Source: Prevotella sp. CAG:617 (GTDB lineage Bacteria; Bacteroidota; Bacteroidia; Bacteroidales; Bacteroidaceae). From it: DNA of 22,387 nucleotides. Of the stretch, positions 15,490 through 22,296 are shown piece after piece; positions within the stretch are counted from its first letter, which is position 1, and every line of letters starts with the position of its first letter. The stretch spans positions 86,179-108,565 of the forward strand of contig FR903636.1 in NCBI GenBank assembly GCA_000438115.1. The letters run 5' to 3'. The notes under the pieces were generated by a model, which saw only the letters and a program-made list of their open reading frames with translations, was not told the origin of the DNA and did no database searches. Both the position numbers and the translations under genes were made by a program.

Positions 15490-15693
15490 ATGATGGATTT
15501 TTTGTTTATAGGTGGCATAGGCATGCAGGAGGTGCTGCTGATAGCTTTGGTCGTTTTGTTGTTTTTCGGAGGTAAAAAAATTCCGGAACTGATGAAAGGT
15601 CTCGGTAAAGGTGTGCATGCCTTTAGGGACGGGCTTAACAATGTAGAAGGAAATACGGATGCTTCAAATTCCAAGTCTTCCGACAATCCGTAG
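15490..15693 (+). CDS. tatA: Sec-independent protein translocase subunit TatA/E
   Basis: The 67-residue protein has one N-terminal membrane helix (MQEVLLIALVVLLFF) ending in FGGKKIPELMKGLGKG. This is the hallmark FG hinge and amphipathic helix of TatA, followed by a short charged/polar tail. TatA oligomers form the translocation path for folded proteins. AGAGG lies ahead of the ATG at 15490; the next codon is also ATG (15493). tatC starts 3 bp after its stop. No tatB is present, as usual for Bacteroidetes, where one TatA-like protein serves both roles. It lies downstream of two reductases, the first a predicted Tat substrate. Confidence 0.95.
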   Translation: MMDFLFIGGIGMQEVLLIALVVLLFFGGKKIPELMKGLGKGVHAFRDGLNNVEGNTDASNSKSSDNP

Positions 15694-15696
15694 ATT

Positions 15697-16497
15697 ATGG
15701 GCGGGCAAGGCAAGCAGTTATCCTTTTGGGAGCACCTTGACGTGCTGAGGCGAGTGCTCATAAAAGTGGTAGCGGTAGCGGCAGTATGCGGCATATTGGC
15801 TTTTATATTTAAGCAGCCGCTTTTCTTTGTTGTTTTGGCTCCAGGTAGGGAGAATTTTGTAATCTATGATTTTTTGAACGATGTAATAGCGTGGAGTGGC
15901 GGCAATATGGAACGGATGGCGGCGCAGTTTATAAATACGGGATTGGCACAACAATTTATTATTCACATGCGCATGGCATGTTGGGTCGGTTTGTTGGGAG
16001 CATTGCCGTTTGCGCTGTTCCAGATGTTCTGTTTTATATCGCCCGCGCTTTATGCGCATGAGCGGCGTTATGTTGTGTGGGTTGTTTGTGGCGGATATGT
16101 CATGTTTGTTTGGGGTGTATTGGTGGGGTATTTTCTGGTTTTTCCCTTGACATTTCGTTTCCTGAGTACTTATCAGGTCAGTGAGGACGTTACCAATCTG
16201 ATAACGCTTGATTCATATGTTTCAACGCTCATGACGATGTGTATGTCGATGGGCGTTGTTTTTGAAATTCCGGTCATTTCATGGCTCTTGGCCAAATTGA
16301 GGCTTCTCTCCGCGTGTTCCATGCGCCGTTTTCGGAAACACGTCATGGTTGTGATATTGGTAGCAGCTGCCGTCATTATGCCTACATCTGATGTGTTTAC
16401 ACTTCTACTCGTGTCGTTGCCTATGTGGGGGTTGTATGAGGCGAGTATTTGGTTGGTAAAGTGCAGTGGTGAATCACATGCGGCAGGTCGTAAATAA
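15697..16497 (+). CDS. tatC: Sec-independent protein translocase subunit TatC
   Basis: The 266-residue polytopic protein has about six membrane segments. It binds twin-arginine signals. Family motifs are LSFWEHLDVLRR at the N-terminus, FCFISPALYAHERR (its Glu matches E. coli Glu103), FPLTFRFLSTY, EIPVISWLLAKL and the later AAVIMPTSDVFTLLLVSLPMWGLYE. In the first motif the position of E. coli Glu15 (HLIELR) is Val (HLDVLR), with Asp just before. The loop between the first two helices is long (residues of about 45-90), as in other Bacteroidetes TatC. It follows tatA by 3 bp and ends before a strong bidirectional terminator. The first gene of this strand run encodes a likely client. Confidence 0.95.
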   Translation: MGGQGKQLSFWEHLDVLRRVLIKVVAVAAVCGILAFIFKQPLFFVVLAPGRENFVIYDFLNDVIAWSGGNMERMAAQFINTGLAQQFIIHMRMACWVGLLGALPFALFQMFCFISPALYAHERRYVVWVVCGGYVMFVWGVLVGYFLVFPLTFRFLSTYQVSEDVTNLITLDSYVSTLMTMCMSMGVVFEIPVISWLLAKLRLLSACSMRRFRKHVMVVILVAAAVIMPTSDVFTLLLVSLPMWGLYEASIWLVKCSGESHAAGRK

Positions 16498-16515
16498 TGT
16501 GAGTACAGATGGATA

Positions 16516-16559
16516 AAAAGAGTCCAAGCCCCGAACTTTGTTCAGGCTTGGACTCTTTT
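16516..16559. terminator. Bidirectional terminator between tatC and rmlB
   Basis: A perfect 15-bp stem joins 16516-16530 and 16545-16559, with A-rich and T-rich ends that give a T tract on either strand. Inside the loop, GAAC and GTTC can add four more pairs. It lies 18 bp after the tatC stop and 53 bp after the rmlB stop (rmlB is on the - strand). Confidence 0.9.
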
Positions 16560-16612
16560 GAATCTTTTACGGGCAGCCCTTTAGGGCCGATACTGTGAAA
16601 ATCTTTGTGGGA

Positions 16613-17752
16613 TTAGCGGTTTTTGTACATATCCTCATAGTAAGTTTGGTAGGCTCCACTTGTGACGTGGTCCATCCATTCCTGATTGTCCAGATACCAG
16701 CGTACGGTTTTTTCAATTCCTTCTTCAAATTGCAGGCTGGGCTCCCAGCCCAATTCACGCTGCAACTTGGTGGAATCAATGGCGTAGCGCAAGTCGTGTC
16801 CGGCGCGGTCGGTTACGTAAGTAATGAGGTCCATGTCCTGACCCTCGGGCCTACCGAGCAGACGGTCAACGGTACGGATGACTACTTTGATGATGTCAAT
16901 GTTTTTCCATTCGTTGAATCCGCCGATGTTGTAGGTTTCAGCCGTACGGCCCTGATGGAAAATGAGGTCGATGGCACGGGCGTGGTCTTCAACGTAGAGC
17001 CAGTCGCGCACGTTTTCGCCTTTACCGTATACGGGTAGGGGTTTACGGTGCCGTATATTGTTGATAAACAACGGAATGAGCTTTTCCGGAAACTGGTACG
17101 GGCCGTAGTTGTTGGAGCAGTTGGTTACGATGGTGGGCATTCCGTAGGTATCATGAAAGGCACGTACAAAATGGTCACTGCTGGCTTTACTGGCGCTGTA
17201 AGGGCTGTGAGGCGTGTAGGGGGTTGTTTCCGTAAAGAATTTCTGTCCGTAAGCCAGATGATGGGTGCCGGATGAAGCCCGTGTGGAAAACGGAGGTTCT
17301 ATACCCTCGGGATGGGTCATTTCCAGAGCGCCATATACCTCGTCTGTGGAAATGTGGTAAAAGCGTTTTCCCTCATATCCTTCGGGAAGTGATTCCCAGT
17401 ATAGTTTGGCTGCTTGCAGGAGCGAGAGCGTGCCCATTACGTTGGTACGGGCAAACGTAAAGGGGTCTTTGATACTGCGGTCTACGTGGCTCTCGGCGGC
17501 CAGGTGGATAATGCCGTCTACGTGGTGCTCCTGAAGCAGGTGGCATATGGTGTCAAAATCACAGATGTCGGCTTTAACGAAAGTATAGTTGGGCTTGTCT
17601 TCAATGTCTTTGAGGTTGGCCAGATTGCCGGCATAAGTCAGCTTGTCGAGGTTGATGATGTGGTATTCGGGATACTTGTTGACAAAAAGTCTGACTACGT
17701 GGCTGCCAATAAATCCGGCACCGCCAGTAATGAGTATGTTGCGTGTATTCAT
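16613..17752 (-). CDS. rfbB: dTDP-glucose 4,6-dehydratase
   Basis: RmlB converts dTDP-glucose to dTDP-4-keto-6-deoxyglucose with bound NAD, the second step to dTDP-L-rhamnose. The 379-residue SDR-fold protein has the Rossmann motif GGAGFIG (10-16), HLAAESHVDRSI, ISTDEVYG, the YSASK catalytic Tyr-Lys, NNYGPYQFPEKLIP and RDWLYVEDHARAI. An insert of about 30 residues between DEVYG and the YSASK region is normal for Bacteroidetes members. It is the last of three rml genes on this strand, 72 bp after rmlC. rmlD, which usually sits between rmlC and rmlB in this phylum, is absent. Confidence 0.97.
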   Translation of the reverse strand: MNTRNILITGGAGFIGSHVVRLFVNKYPEYHIINLDKLTYAGNLANLKDIEDKPNYTFVKADICDFDTICHLLQEHHVDGIIHLAAESHVDRSIKDPFTFARTNVMGTLSLLQAAKLYWESLPEGYEGKRFYHISTDEVYGALEMTHPEGIEPPFSTRASSGTHHLAYGQKFFTETTPYTPHSPYSASKASSDHFVRAFHDTYGMPTIVTNCSNNYGPYQFPEKLIPLFINNIRHRKPLPVYGKGENVRDWLYVEDHARAIDLIFHQGRTAETYNIGGFNEWKNIDIIKVVIRTVDRLLGRPEGQDMDLITYVTDRAGHDLRYAIDSTKLQRELGWEPSLQFEEGIEKTVRWYLDNQEWMDHVTSGAYQTYYEDMYKNR

Positions 17753-17824
17753 AAAATCGGTATGTTTGGGTGTGGTTTTGGGGAATTGTGTGATGTGCCT
17801 GGGCGCAGTTCCCGGCCGATGAAC

Positions 17825-18394
17825 TTAGTAGAGATCTTCGCGATAGTCAAAAAGCCAGTCGGCGTCTTTCAGCCGTGGATGGTGGCGGTCTTTTTCTGAC
17901 AATATGACGTCGGCCTCCGGCAGGCGCCAGTCAATGTGCAGATCTGGGTCGTTCCAGGCCAGGGCTCCTTCAGCTTGAGGAGCGTAGAAGTTGTCACATT
18001 TGTATTGAAACACCACTTCGTCGGTCAGCACGCTGAATCCGTGGGCAAAGCCTCGGGGAATGAAAAACTGGCGGTGGTTGTCACCCGTGAGTTCCACGGC
18101 CACATGTTGGCCAAAGGTGGGGGAGCCTTTGCGGATGTCAACAGCCACGTCGAGTACGCTGCCTTTGATGACGCGTACCAACTTGGATTGCGCATAGGGC
18201 GTTTTCTGGAAATGCAGGCCGCGCAGCACGCCGTATGACGATTTGCTTTCGTTGTCCTGAACAAAGTGAATTTCACGCACTTCCTGGTTGAAATCCCTCT
18301 GCGAGAACGATTCAAAAAAATAACCCCGTTCGTCGTTGAAAATCCGTGGTTCGAGAATCACTACGCCCGGTATGGCGGTTTGAATAACTTTCAT
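17825..18394 (-). CDS. rfbC: dTDP-4-dehydrorhamnose 3,5-epimerase
   Basis: RmlC epimerises C3 and C5 of dTDP-4-keto-6-deoxyglucose. The 189-residue cupin has DERGYFFESF, VQDNESKSSYGVLRGLHFQ with the catalytic His61, VAVDIRKGSPTFG and PRGFAHGFSVLTDE. Length is standard. It lies between rmlA (80 bp upstream, with a stable hairpin in the gap) and rmlB. The presence of RmlC implies that the dTDP-L-rhamnose branch is intended, so the final reductase RmlD is expected elsewhere in the genome. Confidence 0.97.
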   Translation of the reverse strand: MKVIQTAIPGVVILEPRIFNDERGYFFESFSQRDFNQEVREIHFVQDNESKSSYGVLRGLHFQKTPYAQSKLVRVIKGSVLDVAVDIRKGSPTFGQHVAVELTGDNHRQFFIPRGFAHGFSVLTDEVVFQYKCDNFYAPQAEGALAWNDPDLHIDWRLPEADVILSEKDRHHPRLKDADWLFDYREDLY

Positions 18395-18427
18395 TTTTCT
18401 TTTTTGGGTTCTTTATTTTTTGATTTG

Positions 18428-18465
18428 CAGCGCAGTGTTCCGGCTTTTTTCGGAGCGCTGCGCTG
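18428..18465. other. Intercistronic hairpin between rmlA and rmlC
   Basis: A 15-bp stem joins 18428-18442 and 18451-18465 around an 8-nt T-rich loop. Two pairs are G-U as + strand RNA and become A-C mismatches in the - strand transcript. A T tract (ACATTTTTTT) follows on the + strand, so it looks like a terminator pointing against the rml genes. It may block antisense transcription or act as a processing site. Confidence 0.5.
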
Positions 18466-18473
18466 ACATTTTT

Positions 18474-19382
18474 TTACCAGTCTATTTTTCGTTTGTCGGC
18501 ATGTTCTACTTCGTCGGCAATTTTTTGCAGATATTGTCCGTAAGGATTTTTCAGCATGGGAGCAGCCAGCTGGCGGAGCTTTTCGCTGTTTATCCAGCCC
18601 ATTCGGAAGGCTATTCCTTCCAGACAGGCAACTTTCAGCCCCTGGCGTTTTTCAATGACTTCTACGTAGTTGCCTGCGGCTGCCAGCGAGTCGTGTGTGC
18701 CCGTATCAAGCCAGGCAAAGCCCCGTCCCAGGGTTTGCACCTTGAGCCGGTTTTCTTCCAGGAACCATTGGTTGACCGATGTAATTTCCAATTCGCCGCG
18801 GGCTGAAGGCTTGATGCCTTCGGCCACTTTTACTACGTCGTTAGGGTAGAAATACAGTCCCACTACGGCATAGTTGGATTTGGGATGAGCCGGTTTTTCT
18901 TCGATTGACAGACAGTTGCCGTCGTTGTCGAATTCAGCTACTCCGTAACGTTCGGGGTCGTTCACCCAGTAGCCGAAAACGGTGGCTTTCTGTTCGGTTT
19001 CGGCTGTACGGACGGCGTTTTTCAGCATGGATGTGAATCCGCTGCCGTGGAAGATGTTGTCACCCAGAACCAGACATACGTCATCCTGCCCGATGAATTC
19101 CTTGCCGATTAGAAAGGCCTGGGCCAGTCCGTCGGGCGAGGGTTGCTCGGCATAGGAGAATTCTACGCCATAGTCCGACCCGTCACCCAGCAGGCGGCGG
19201 AACCCCGGCAGGTCGTGAGGGGTTGAAATAATCAGAATCTCACGTATGCCGGCCAGCATCAATACGGAGATGGGGTAGTAGATCATGGGTTTGTCGTACA
19301 CGGGCAGCAGCTGTTTGCTTACGCCCTTGGTGATGGGATACAGACGGGTGCCTGATCCTCCGGCTAATACTATTCCTTTCAT
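18474..19382 (-). CDS. rfbA: Glucose-1-phosphate thymidylyltransferase
   Basis: RmlA makes dTDP-glucose from dTTP and glucose-1-phosphate, the entry step of dTDP-rhamnose synthesis. I start it at ATG 19382-19380 (302 aa, MKGIVLAGGSGTRLYPIT); the frame runs open further upstream but non-conserved. The nucleotide-binding GGSGTRLYP (8-16), SKQLLPVYDKPMIYYP, VLGDNIFHG, EYSIEEKP-like (LSIEEKPAHPKSN), AVVGLYFY and ARGELEIT and WLDTGTHDSL are all classic. It is the first gene of rmlA-rmlC-rmlB, with a consensus promoter at 19457-19488. Confidence 0.97.
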   Translation of the reverse strand: MKGIVLAGGSGTRLYPITKGVSKQLLPVYDKPMIYYPISVLMLAGIREILIISTPHDLPGFRRLLGDGSDYGVEFSYAEQPSPDGLAQAFLIGKEFIGQDDVCLVLGDNIFHGSGFTSMLKNAVRTAETEQKATVFGYWVNDPERYGVAEFDNDGNCLSIEEKPAHPKSNYAVVGLYFYPNDVVKVAEGIKPSARGELEITSVNQWFLEENRLKVQTLGRGFAWLDTGTHDSLAAAGNYVEVIEKRQGLKVACLEGIAFRMGWINSEKLRQLAAPMLKNPYGQYLQKIADEVEHADKRKIDW

Positions 19383-19456
19383 AAGTATTTTTCTCTTCTT
19401 TAGGTGTGGCGCAGCCTGCCGCCGGCTTGGCTGTACCGGTTTTTTCAGTATGCATA

Positions 19457-19488
19457 CAAAGGTATTAAATATGCACAGAAACACCAAA
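19457..19488 (-). promoter_or_regulatory. Bacteroidetes-type promoter for the rml operon
   Basis: On the - strand, TTTG (19488-19485) is followed after exactly 20 nt by TACCTTTG (19464-19457), a full consensus match. The leader to the rmlA ATG would be about 68 nt. Confidence 0.85.
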
Positions 19489-19648
19489 TTTTTAATAGGG
19501 TTTGTGGTTTGTCCGCAACAGACGTGCGGTGAAGCCGTTTTGCGGGTAAGGCAGAGGGGTAGAGGAGATGTTTGTGGATAAAAAATGCGCGACCGTCAAC
19601 TTTTCATGGCATATCATGCGCCCTGGGGCGAAGTTGATGAAAAAAACG

Positions 19649-19656
19649 TATCTTTG
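19649..19656 (+). promoter_or_regulatory. Probable -7 box for the B3/B4-domain gene
   Basis: TATCTTTG fits the consensus and lies 27 bp before ATG 19684. The nearest TTG upstream (19634-19636) is only 12 nt away, so no proper -33 element is seen. Its position helps to reject earlier in-frame starts. Confidence 0.55.
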
Positions 19657-19683
19657 TTCCCGATAAAAACAGAATGGCAGAAT

Positions 19684-20373
19684 ATGGAACAGAAGAGAAT
19701 CAGCTTGGTGATTTCAGACGACATACATCGTGTTTGTCCCGACTTTGTTGGCGCAGCGCTGTGGGCTGAGGTGAGCAACGGCAGTTCGGCTTCCGGTTTG
19801 CTGCAGGAAATGGAGGAGGCCGAGCGGCAGTTGCAGGAACGTATGGATACGGAACGCCTCAAGGCTTTGCCTTCAATAGCGGCTACGCGGGCGGCTTACA
19901 GGGCTTGCGGAAAAGACCCCAGTCGCTATCGGCCGGCCGGGGAGCAACTGGCCCGTCGGGTGATTAAGGGGGCTGGCCTGTATCGCATCGACGCGCTGGT
20001 TGATGCCGTCAACCTGGCTTCGCTGGTGAGCGGATATTCCATCGGAGGGCTTGATGCCGATAAGATTCAGGGAGGTTTCCTGACTCTGGGCATCGGCCGC
20101 GAGCAGGAACCGTATGAGGGCATCGGGCGGGGTGTGCTCAATATAGCCGGCATGCCGGTCTACCGTGACGAGGCAGGAGGCGTGGCCACCCCAACCAGCG
20201 ACCATATGCGTACGCGCATAACGGGGACGACCCGGCATTTGCTGGCCCTGATTAACGGTTACGACGGAAACCGTGATGCTGTGGTGGCTACGGCACGGTA
20301 TCTGGAAGAGCTGCTCCGGCGTTATGCCGGTTGCCGGCAGTCGGAGATATGGACATACGTCTGGAACGGATAA
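19684..20373 (+). CDS. Freestanding B3/B4 tRNA-binding domain protein
   Basis: The product is 229 residues from ATG 19684 (MEQKRISLVISDDIHRVCP). An earlier in-frame ATG at 19585 would put the promoter box inside the gene. The protein resembles the B3/B4 editing domain of phenylalanyl-tRNA synthetase beta subunit: AATRAAYRACGKDPSRYRPAGEQLARRV, then YRIDALVDAVNLASLVSGYSIGGLD and DHMRTRITGTTRHLLALING. In the synthetase this domain hydrolyses mischarged Tyr-tRNA-Phe. Freestanding copies are proposed to clear mischarged tRNAs or to bind tRNA, but this member is untested. It is monocistronic, divergent from rmlA, and followed by a hairpin at 20487-20533. Family call is firm; function is inferred. 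Confidence 0.88.
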   Translation: MEQKRISLVISDDIHRVCPDFVGAALWAEVSNGSSASGLLQEMEEAERQLQERMDTERLKALPSIAATRAAYRACGKDPSRYRPAGEQLARRVIKGAGLYRIDALVDAVNLASLVSGYSIGGLDADKIQGGFLTLGIGREQEPYEGIGRGVLNIAGMPVYRDEAGGVATPTSDHMRTRITGTTRHLLALINGYDGNRDAVVATARYLEELLRRYAGCRQSEIWTYVWNG

Positions 20374-20486
20374 GAGAGAAGGCCTTCCCCCGTGCTGCCA
20401 GAGGCTTGGACAATAAGAAAAAATAGGCTGAAGCTACGTTGACAGACGTAGTGTGCGGGCCGGAGCACGTCGGAGGCAGACTAAAG

Positions 20487-20533
20487 TGCCGTCTTTTTTC
20501 AACAAATCGGGATTTTGTTGAAAAAAGACGGCA
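20487..20533 (+). terminator. Hairpin downstream of the B3/B4-domain gene
   Basis: A perfect 20-bp stem joins 20487-20506 and 20514-20533 around a 7-nt loop. The arms contain T6 and A6 runs. It lies about 115 bp after the stop codon and is followed by CTTGTTTATTTATGG, moderately T-rich. It is near-symmetric, so either strand can form it. Confidence 0.65.
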
Positions 20534-20697
20534 TCTTGTTTATTTATGGAGTACGGACGGATGTACTTGGTAGAAATTCGGCATCCGTAACCTGAATTTT
20601 AAACTATGTATGAATTGTAGGATTCTTGAAAACCGGAAGGCCGGTATCTGTATGGCTGCCCAAGTGTTGGCGAAACCCTTTTTTCAGATAAAAACAA

Positions 20698-20730
20698 AAC
20701 GACTGTTTTACTCTTTGTAAAACAGTCGTT
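20698..20730 (-). terminator. Terminator of tRNA-Gln
   Basis: A perfect 14-bp stem joins 20698-20711 and 20717-20730 with a 5-nt loop. On the - strand it is followed by TTGTTTTTATC. It begins 8 bp after the tRNA 3' end. Confidence 0.88.
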
Positions 20731-20738
20731 AATAAAAG

Positions 20739-20809
20739 TTGGGGTACTCGGACTCGAACCAAGAATGACAGGACCAGAATCTGTAGTGTTACCATTACAC
20801 CATACCCCA
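20739..20809 (-). tRNA. tRNA-Gln (anticodon CTG)
   Basis: The 71-nt cloverleaf has acceptor TGGGGTA/TACCCCA with the U1-A72 pair typical of tRNA-Gln, and D-arm GTGT..ACAC. The anticodon loop TTCTGGT gives CTG, and the T-arm is CTTGG-TTCGAGT-CCGAG. The last anticodon-stem pair (A31-C39) is a mismatch and the discriminator is A. CCA is not encoded. It has its own promoter (20880-20911) and terminator (20698-20730). Confidence 0.93.
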
Positions 20810-20879
20810 ATTTGTAAAGAGCGCTCAGGATTTTCTTTCTCGTAACTCGTTTGTGTTACTTGTTTCCTGAATTCGGATG

Positions 20880-20911
20880 CAAATTTAGAGGTTATTTTTG
20901 AATCTTCCAAA
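20880..20911 (-). promoter_or_regulatory. Bacteroidetes-type promoter for tRNA-Gln
   Basis: On the - strand, TTTG (20911-20908) is followed after exactly 20 nt by TAAATTTG (20887-20880). The leader would be about 63 nt before the tRNA 5' end. Confidence 0.8.
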
Positions 20912-21023
20912 TGTTTTTGCGATTTTTTTTGAAAAAACGTCTTTTTTTCTCTTTTGGGGGGGAGATTCTTTCCTGACAGGGCAAAAATAGCCGTTGCTGT
21001 CGGCCGAGTGTGGCAAGTGTCCG

Positions 21024-21323
21024 TCAGCAGCCGGAACCGTCAATGCTGCATGCCGCTCCTTCGTCGGCCGGACGCGATTGCAGTCCGGCCTCTTCGGGCT
21101 GCAGGGTTATGCTGCCGTCTTCAAGAACAAAGCAGGGTATACCTACCAGGCCGTGTCGCCTGGCGTTGCTGAACGCGTCGTGATGGTCGCGCAGTTTCAG
21201 AAAAGCCTTCAGGTTTTTCACGTGTTTGCCGATATCCACAATTTCATATTGGCTGTTGCCCTCTATCTGTTTTTCTACATAGGTACAGTCCGGACAGGTG
21301 TCCATTACATAAATCTTTATCAT
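21024..21323 (-). CDS. Glutaredoxin-like thioredoxin-fold protein
   Basis: The 99-residue protein starts MIKIYVMDTCPDCTYVEKQI. It carries a CPDC redox motif (Cys10, Cys13) at the end of the first strand, a cis-Pro segment VGIPCF (Pro63, with an extra Cys64) and FVLEDG, a compact glutaredoxin fold. An acidic tail ends CSIDGSGC (Cys92, Cys99), giving five Cys in total. No signal peptide is seen, so it is cytoplasmic. It is the last gene after a PH-like membrane protein and a rhodanese lipoprotein on the same strand, 20 bp after the rhodanese. A thiol-disulfide or sulfur-handling role is plausible, but partner and electron donor are unknown. Confidence 0.85.
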   Translation of the reverse strand: MIKIYVMDTCPDCTYVEKQIEGNSQYEIVDIGKHVKNLKAFLKLRDHHDAFSNARRHGLVGIPCFVLEDGSITLQPEEAGLQSRPADEGAACSIDGSGC

Positions 21324-21343
21324 AATCGGATTGAATTAAGTCA

Positions 21344-21730
21344 TTATTTTTCTACGGGAAGCCCCAGTTCCGTCCAATGGAGTATGCCGCCTTTCATGTC
21401 GAAAACCTTGAACCCGCTCTCGTGCATTTTTGTGGCGGCGGCATTGCTGCGGCGGCCGCTGCGGCAATAGAGGTAGTATGTGCGCTTTTTGTCAAGCGCG
21501 CTGATGCCTTTGGCAAAGGCGTCGCTGTCCAGGAAATTCAGGTTGATGGCTCCTTTCAGGTGGCCGTCGGCATATTCCGATGGTTGACGAACGTCGAGTA
21601 TGACTGCAGACGTGTCTGCTTTTGCGGCTGCAATAAACTCTTCGGGCTCCAGTATCTTAACGGGTGATTGGGCCGTACAACTGTTGAAGACCCCCATGGC
21701 CATCAGAATGGAGAGTATTATTTTTTTCAT
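21344..21730 (-). CDS. Rhodanese-domain lipoprotein
   Basis: The 128-residue protein has a short signal peptide ending FNSC, so Cys18 is probably lipidated (the lipobox is loose but usual in Bacteroidetes). A single rhodanese domain follows: AVILDVRQPSEYADGHLKGAINL, then the active-site loop CRSGRRS with catalytic Cys89, and GFKVFDMKGGILHW. Rhodaneses transfer sulfane sulfur to thiols. Here the domain would face the periplasm. The gene lies 20 bp upstream of the glutaredoxin-like gene and 36 bp downstream of the PH-like gene, so an operon is likely. Family call is firm; physiological acceptor is unknown. Confidence 0.92.
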   Translation of the reverse strand: MKKIILSILMAMGVFNSCTAQSPVKILEPEEFIAAAKADTSAVILDVRQPSEYADGHLKGAINLNFLDSDAFAKGISALDKKRTYYLYCRSGRRSNAAATKMHESGFKVFDMKGGILHWTELGLPVEK

Positions 21731-21766
21731 GAGAAATATGTATGGTTTTATAAATTTTGAATGAGT

Positions 21767-22261
21767 CTATTTTGAATGTATGGCGTTCCTGATTTTGCTG
21801 CACATGGTTTCCGGATCACGGCATGAAATGACATATTTTTTTCCTTTGCCAGTTTCGATAAGGAACACATGGCCAAGATTGGTGGCATACACCATAAACC
21901 TGCCTAACTCCTGATTGTGGAACCATCCCCACCAACCGAAGAAAGCTCCGCTTCCGAAAATGCGGGCAAAATTCATGGTTACCTTATAAGGTTCGGCCCT
22001 TGAAATGTCCATCAGTGGAATTTCCTTGACATACAGGGGAAATACGATATTCAGGCTTTTGGGGGTCACTTGGATTTCCAGCGGAAAAAAGAACAGGGAA
22101 CAGAAGCATAGAAATACAAGTGAGCCGAGGAGAACGTATGACAGGTATGCGGCTTCTGTGTCAGTTGTCAGAAGATATAATCCGAGTCCTGAAAAAAGAA
22201 GCACAGACAGGATGGTGACGATTACGGAACGCCATGCCCATTGTGTTTTTTGTTTATACAT
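21767..22261 (-). CDS. Small membrane protein with PH-like domain
   Basis: The 164-residue protein has two N-terminal membrane segments (SVIVTILSVLLFSGLGLYLL and LSYVLLGSLVFLCFCSLFFF). A cytoplasmic beta-rich region follows: IQVTPKSLNIVFPLYVKEIPLMDISRAEPY, FLIETGKGKKYVISCRDPETMCSKI. This order, 'strand, I-l-DI--ae, i-t--gkkyvi---dpe-f', is that of bacterial PH (bPH) domain proteins. Function of this family is largely unknown. It lies 36 bp upstream of the rhodanese gene on the same strand. No consensus promoter is seen ahead of it, so it may be transcribed from a gene beyond the right edge. Confidence 0.7.
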   Translation of the reverse strand: MYKQKTQWAWRSVIVTILSVLLFSGLGLYLLTTDTEAAYLSYVLLGSLVFLCFCSLFFFPLEIQVTPKSLNIVFPLYVKEIPLMDISRAEPYKVTMNFARIFGSGAFFGWWGWFHNQELGRFMVYATNLGHVFLIETGKGKKYVISCRDPETMCSKIRNAIHSK

Positions 22262-22296
22262 GCCGGTATGATTTGGGGTTTGTTGTTGATTGTCTT

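Larger units (their letters stand above)
20374..20738. other. 365-bp gene-free stretch between the B3/B4 gene and tRNA-Gln
   Basis: It holds two terminator hairpins, at 20487-20533 and 20698-20730. Minor inverted repeats are also present: ACGGATG/CATCCGT (20557-20563 with 20582-20588) and ACCGG-AAGG-CCGGT (20632-20645). No credible reading frame or known RNA was recognised. The first 110 bp are not accounted for and could be a long 3' untranslated region. Confidence 0.6.

Noticed and set aside
19383..19487. N-terminal extension of rfbA
   Set aside because: It contains the consensus promoter box at 19457-19464 and lies before the conserved MKGIVLAGG start.
19585..19683. Earlier ATG for the B3/B4-domain gene
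   Set aside because: A TATCTTTG box at 19649-19656 lies inside this stretch, and the residues are not part of the domain.
20599..20910. 103-codon open frame on the - strand across tRNA-Gln
   Set aside because: It reads through a well-formed tRNA, its promoter and its terminator, with no domain similarity.
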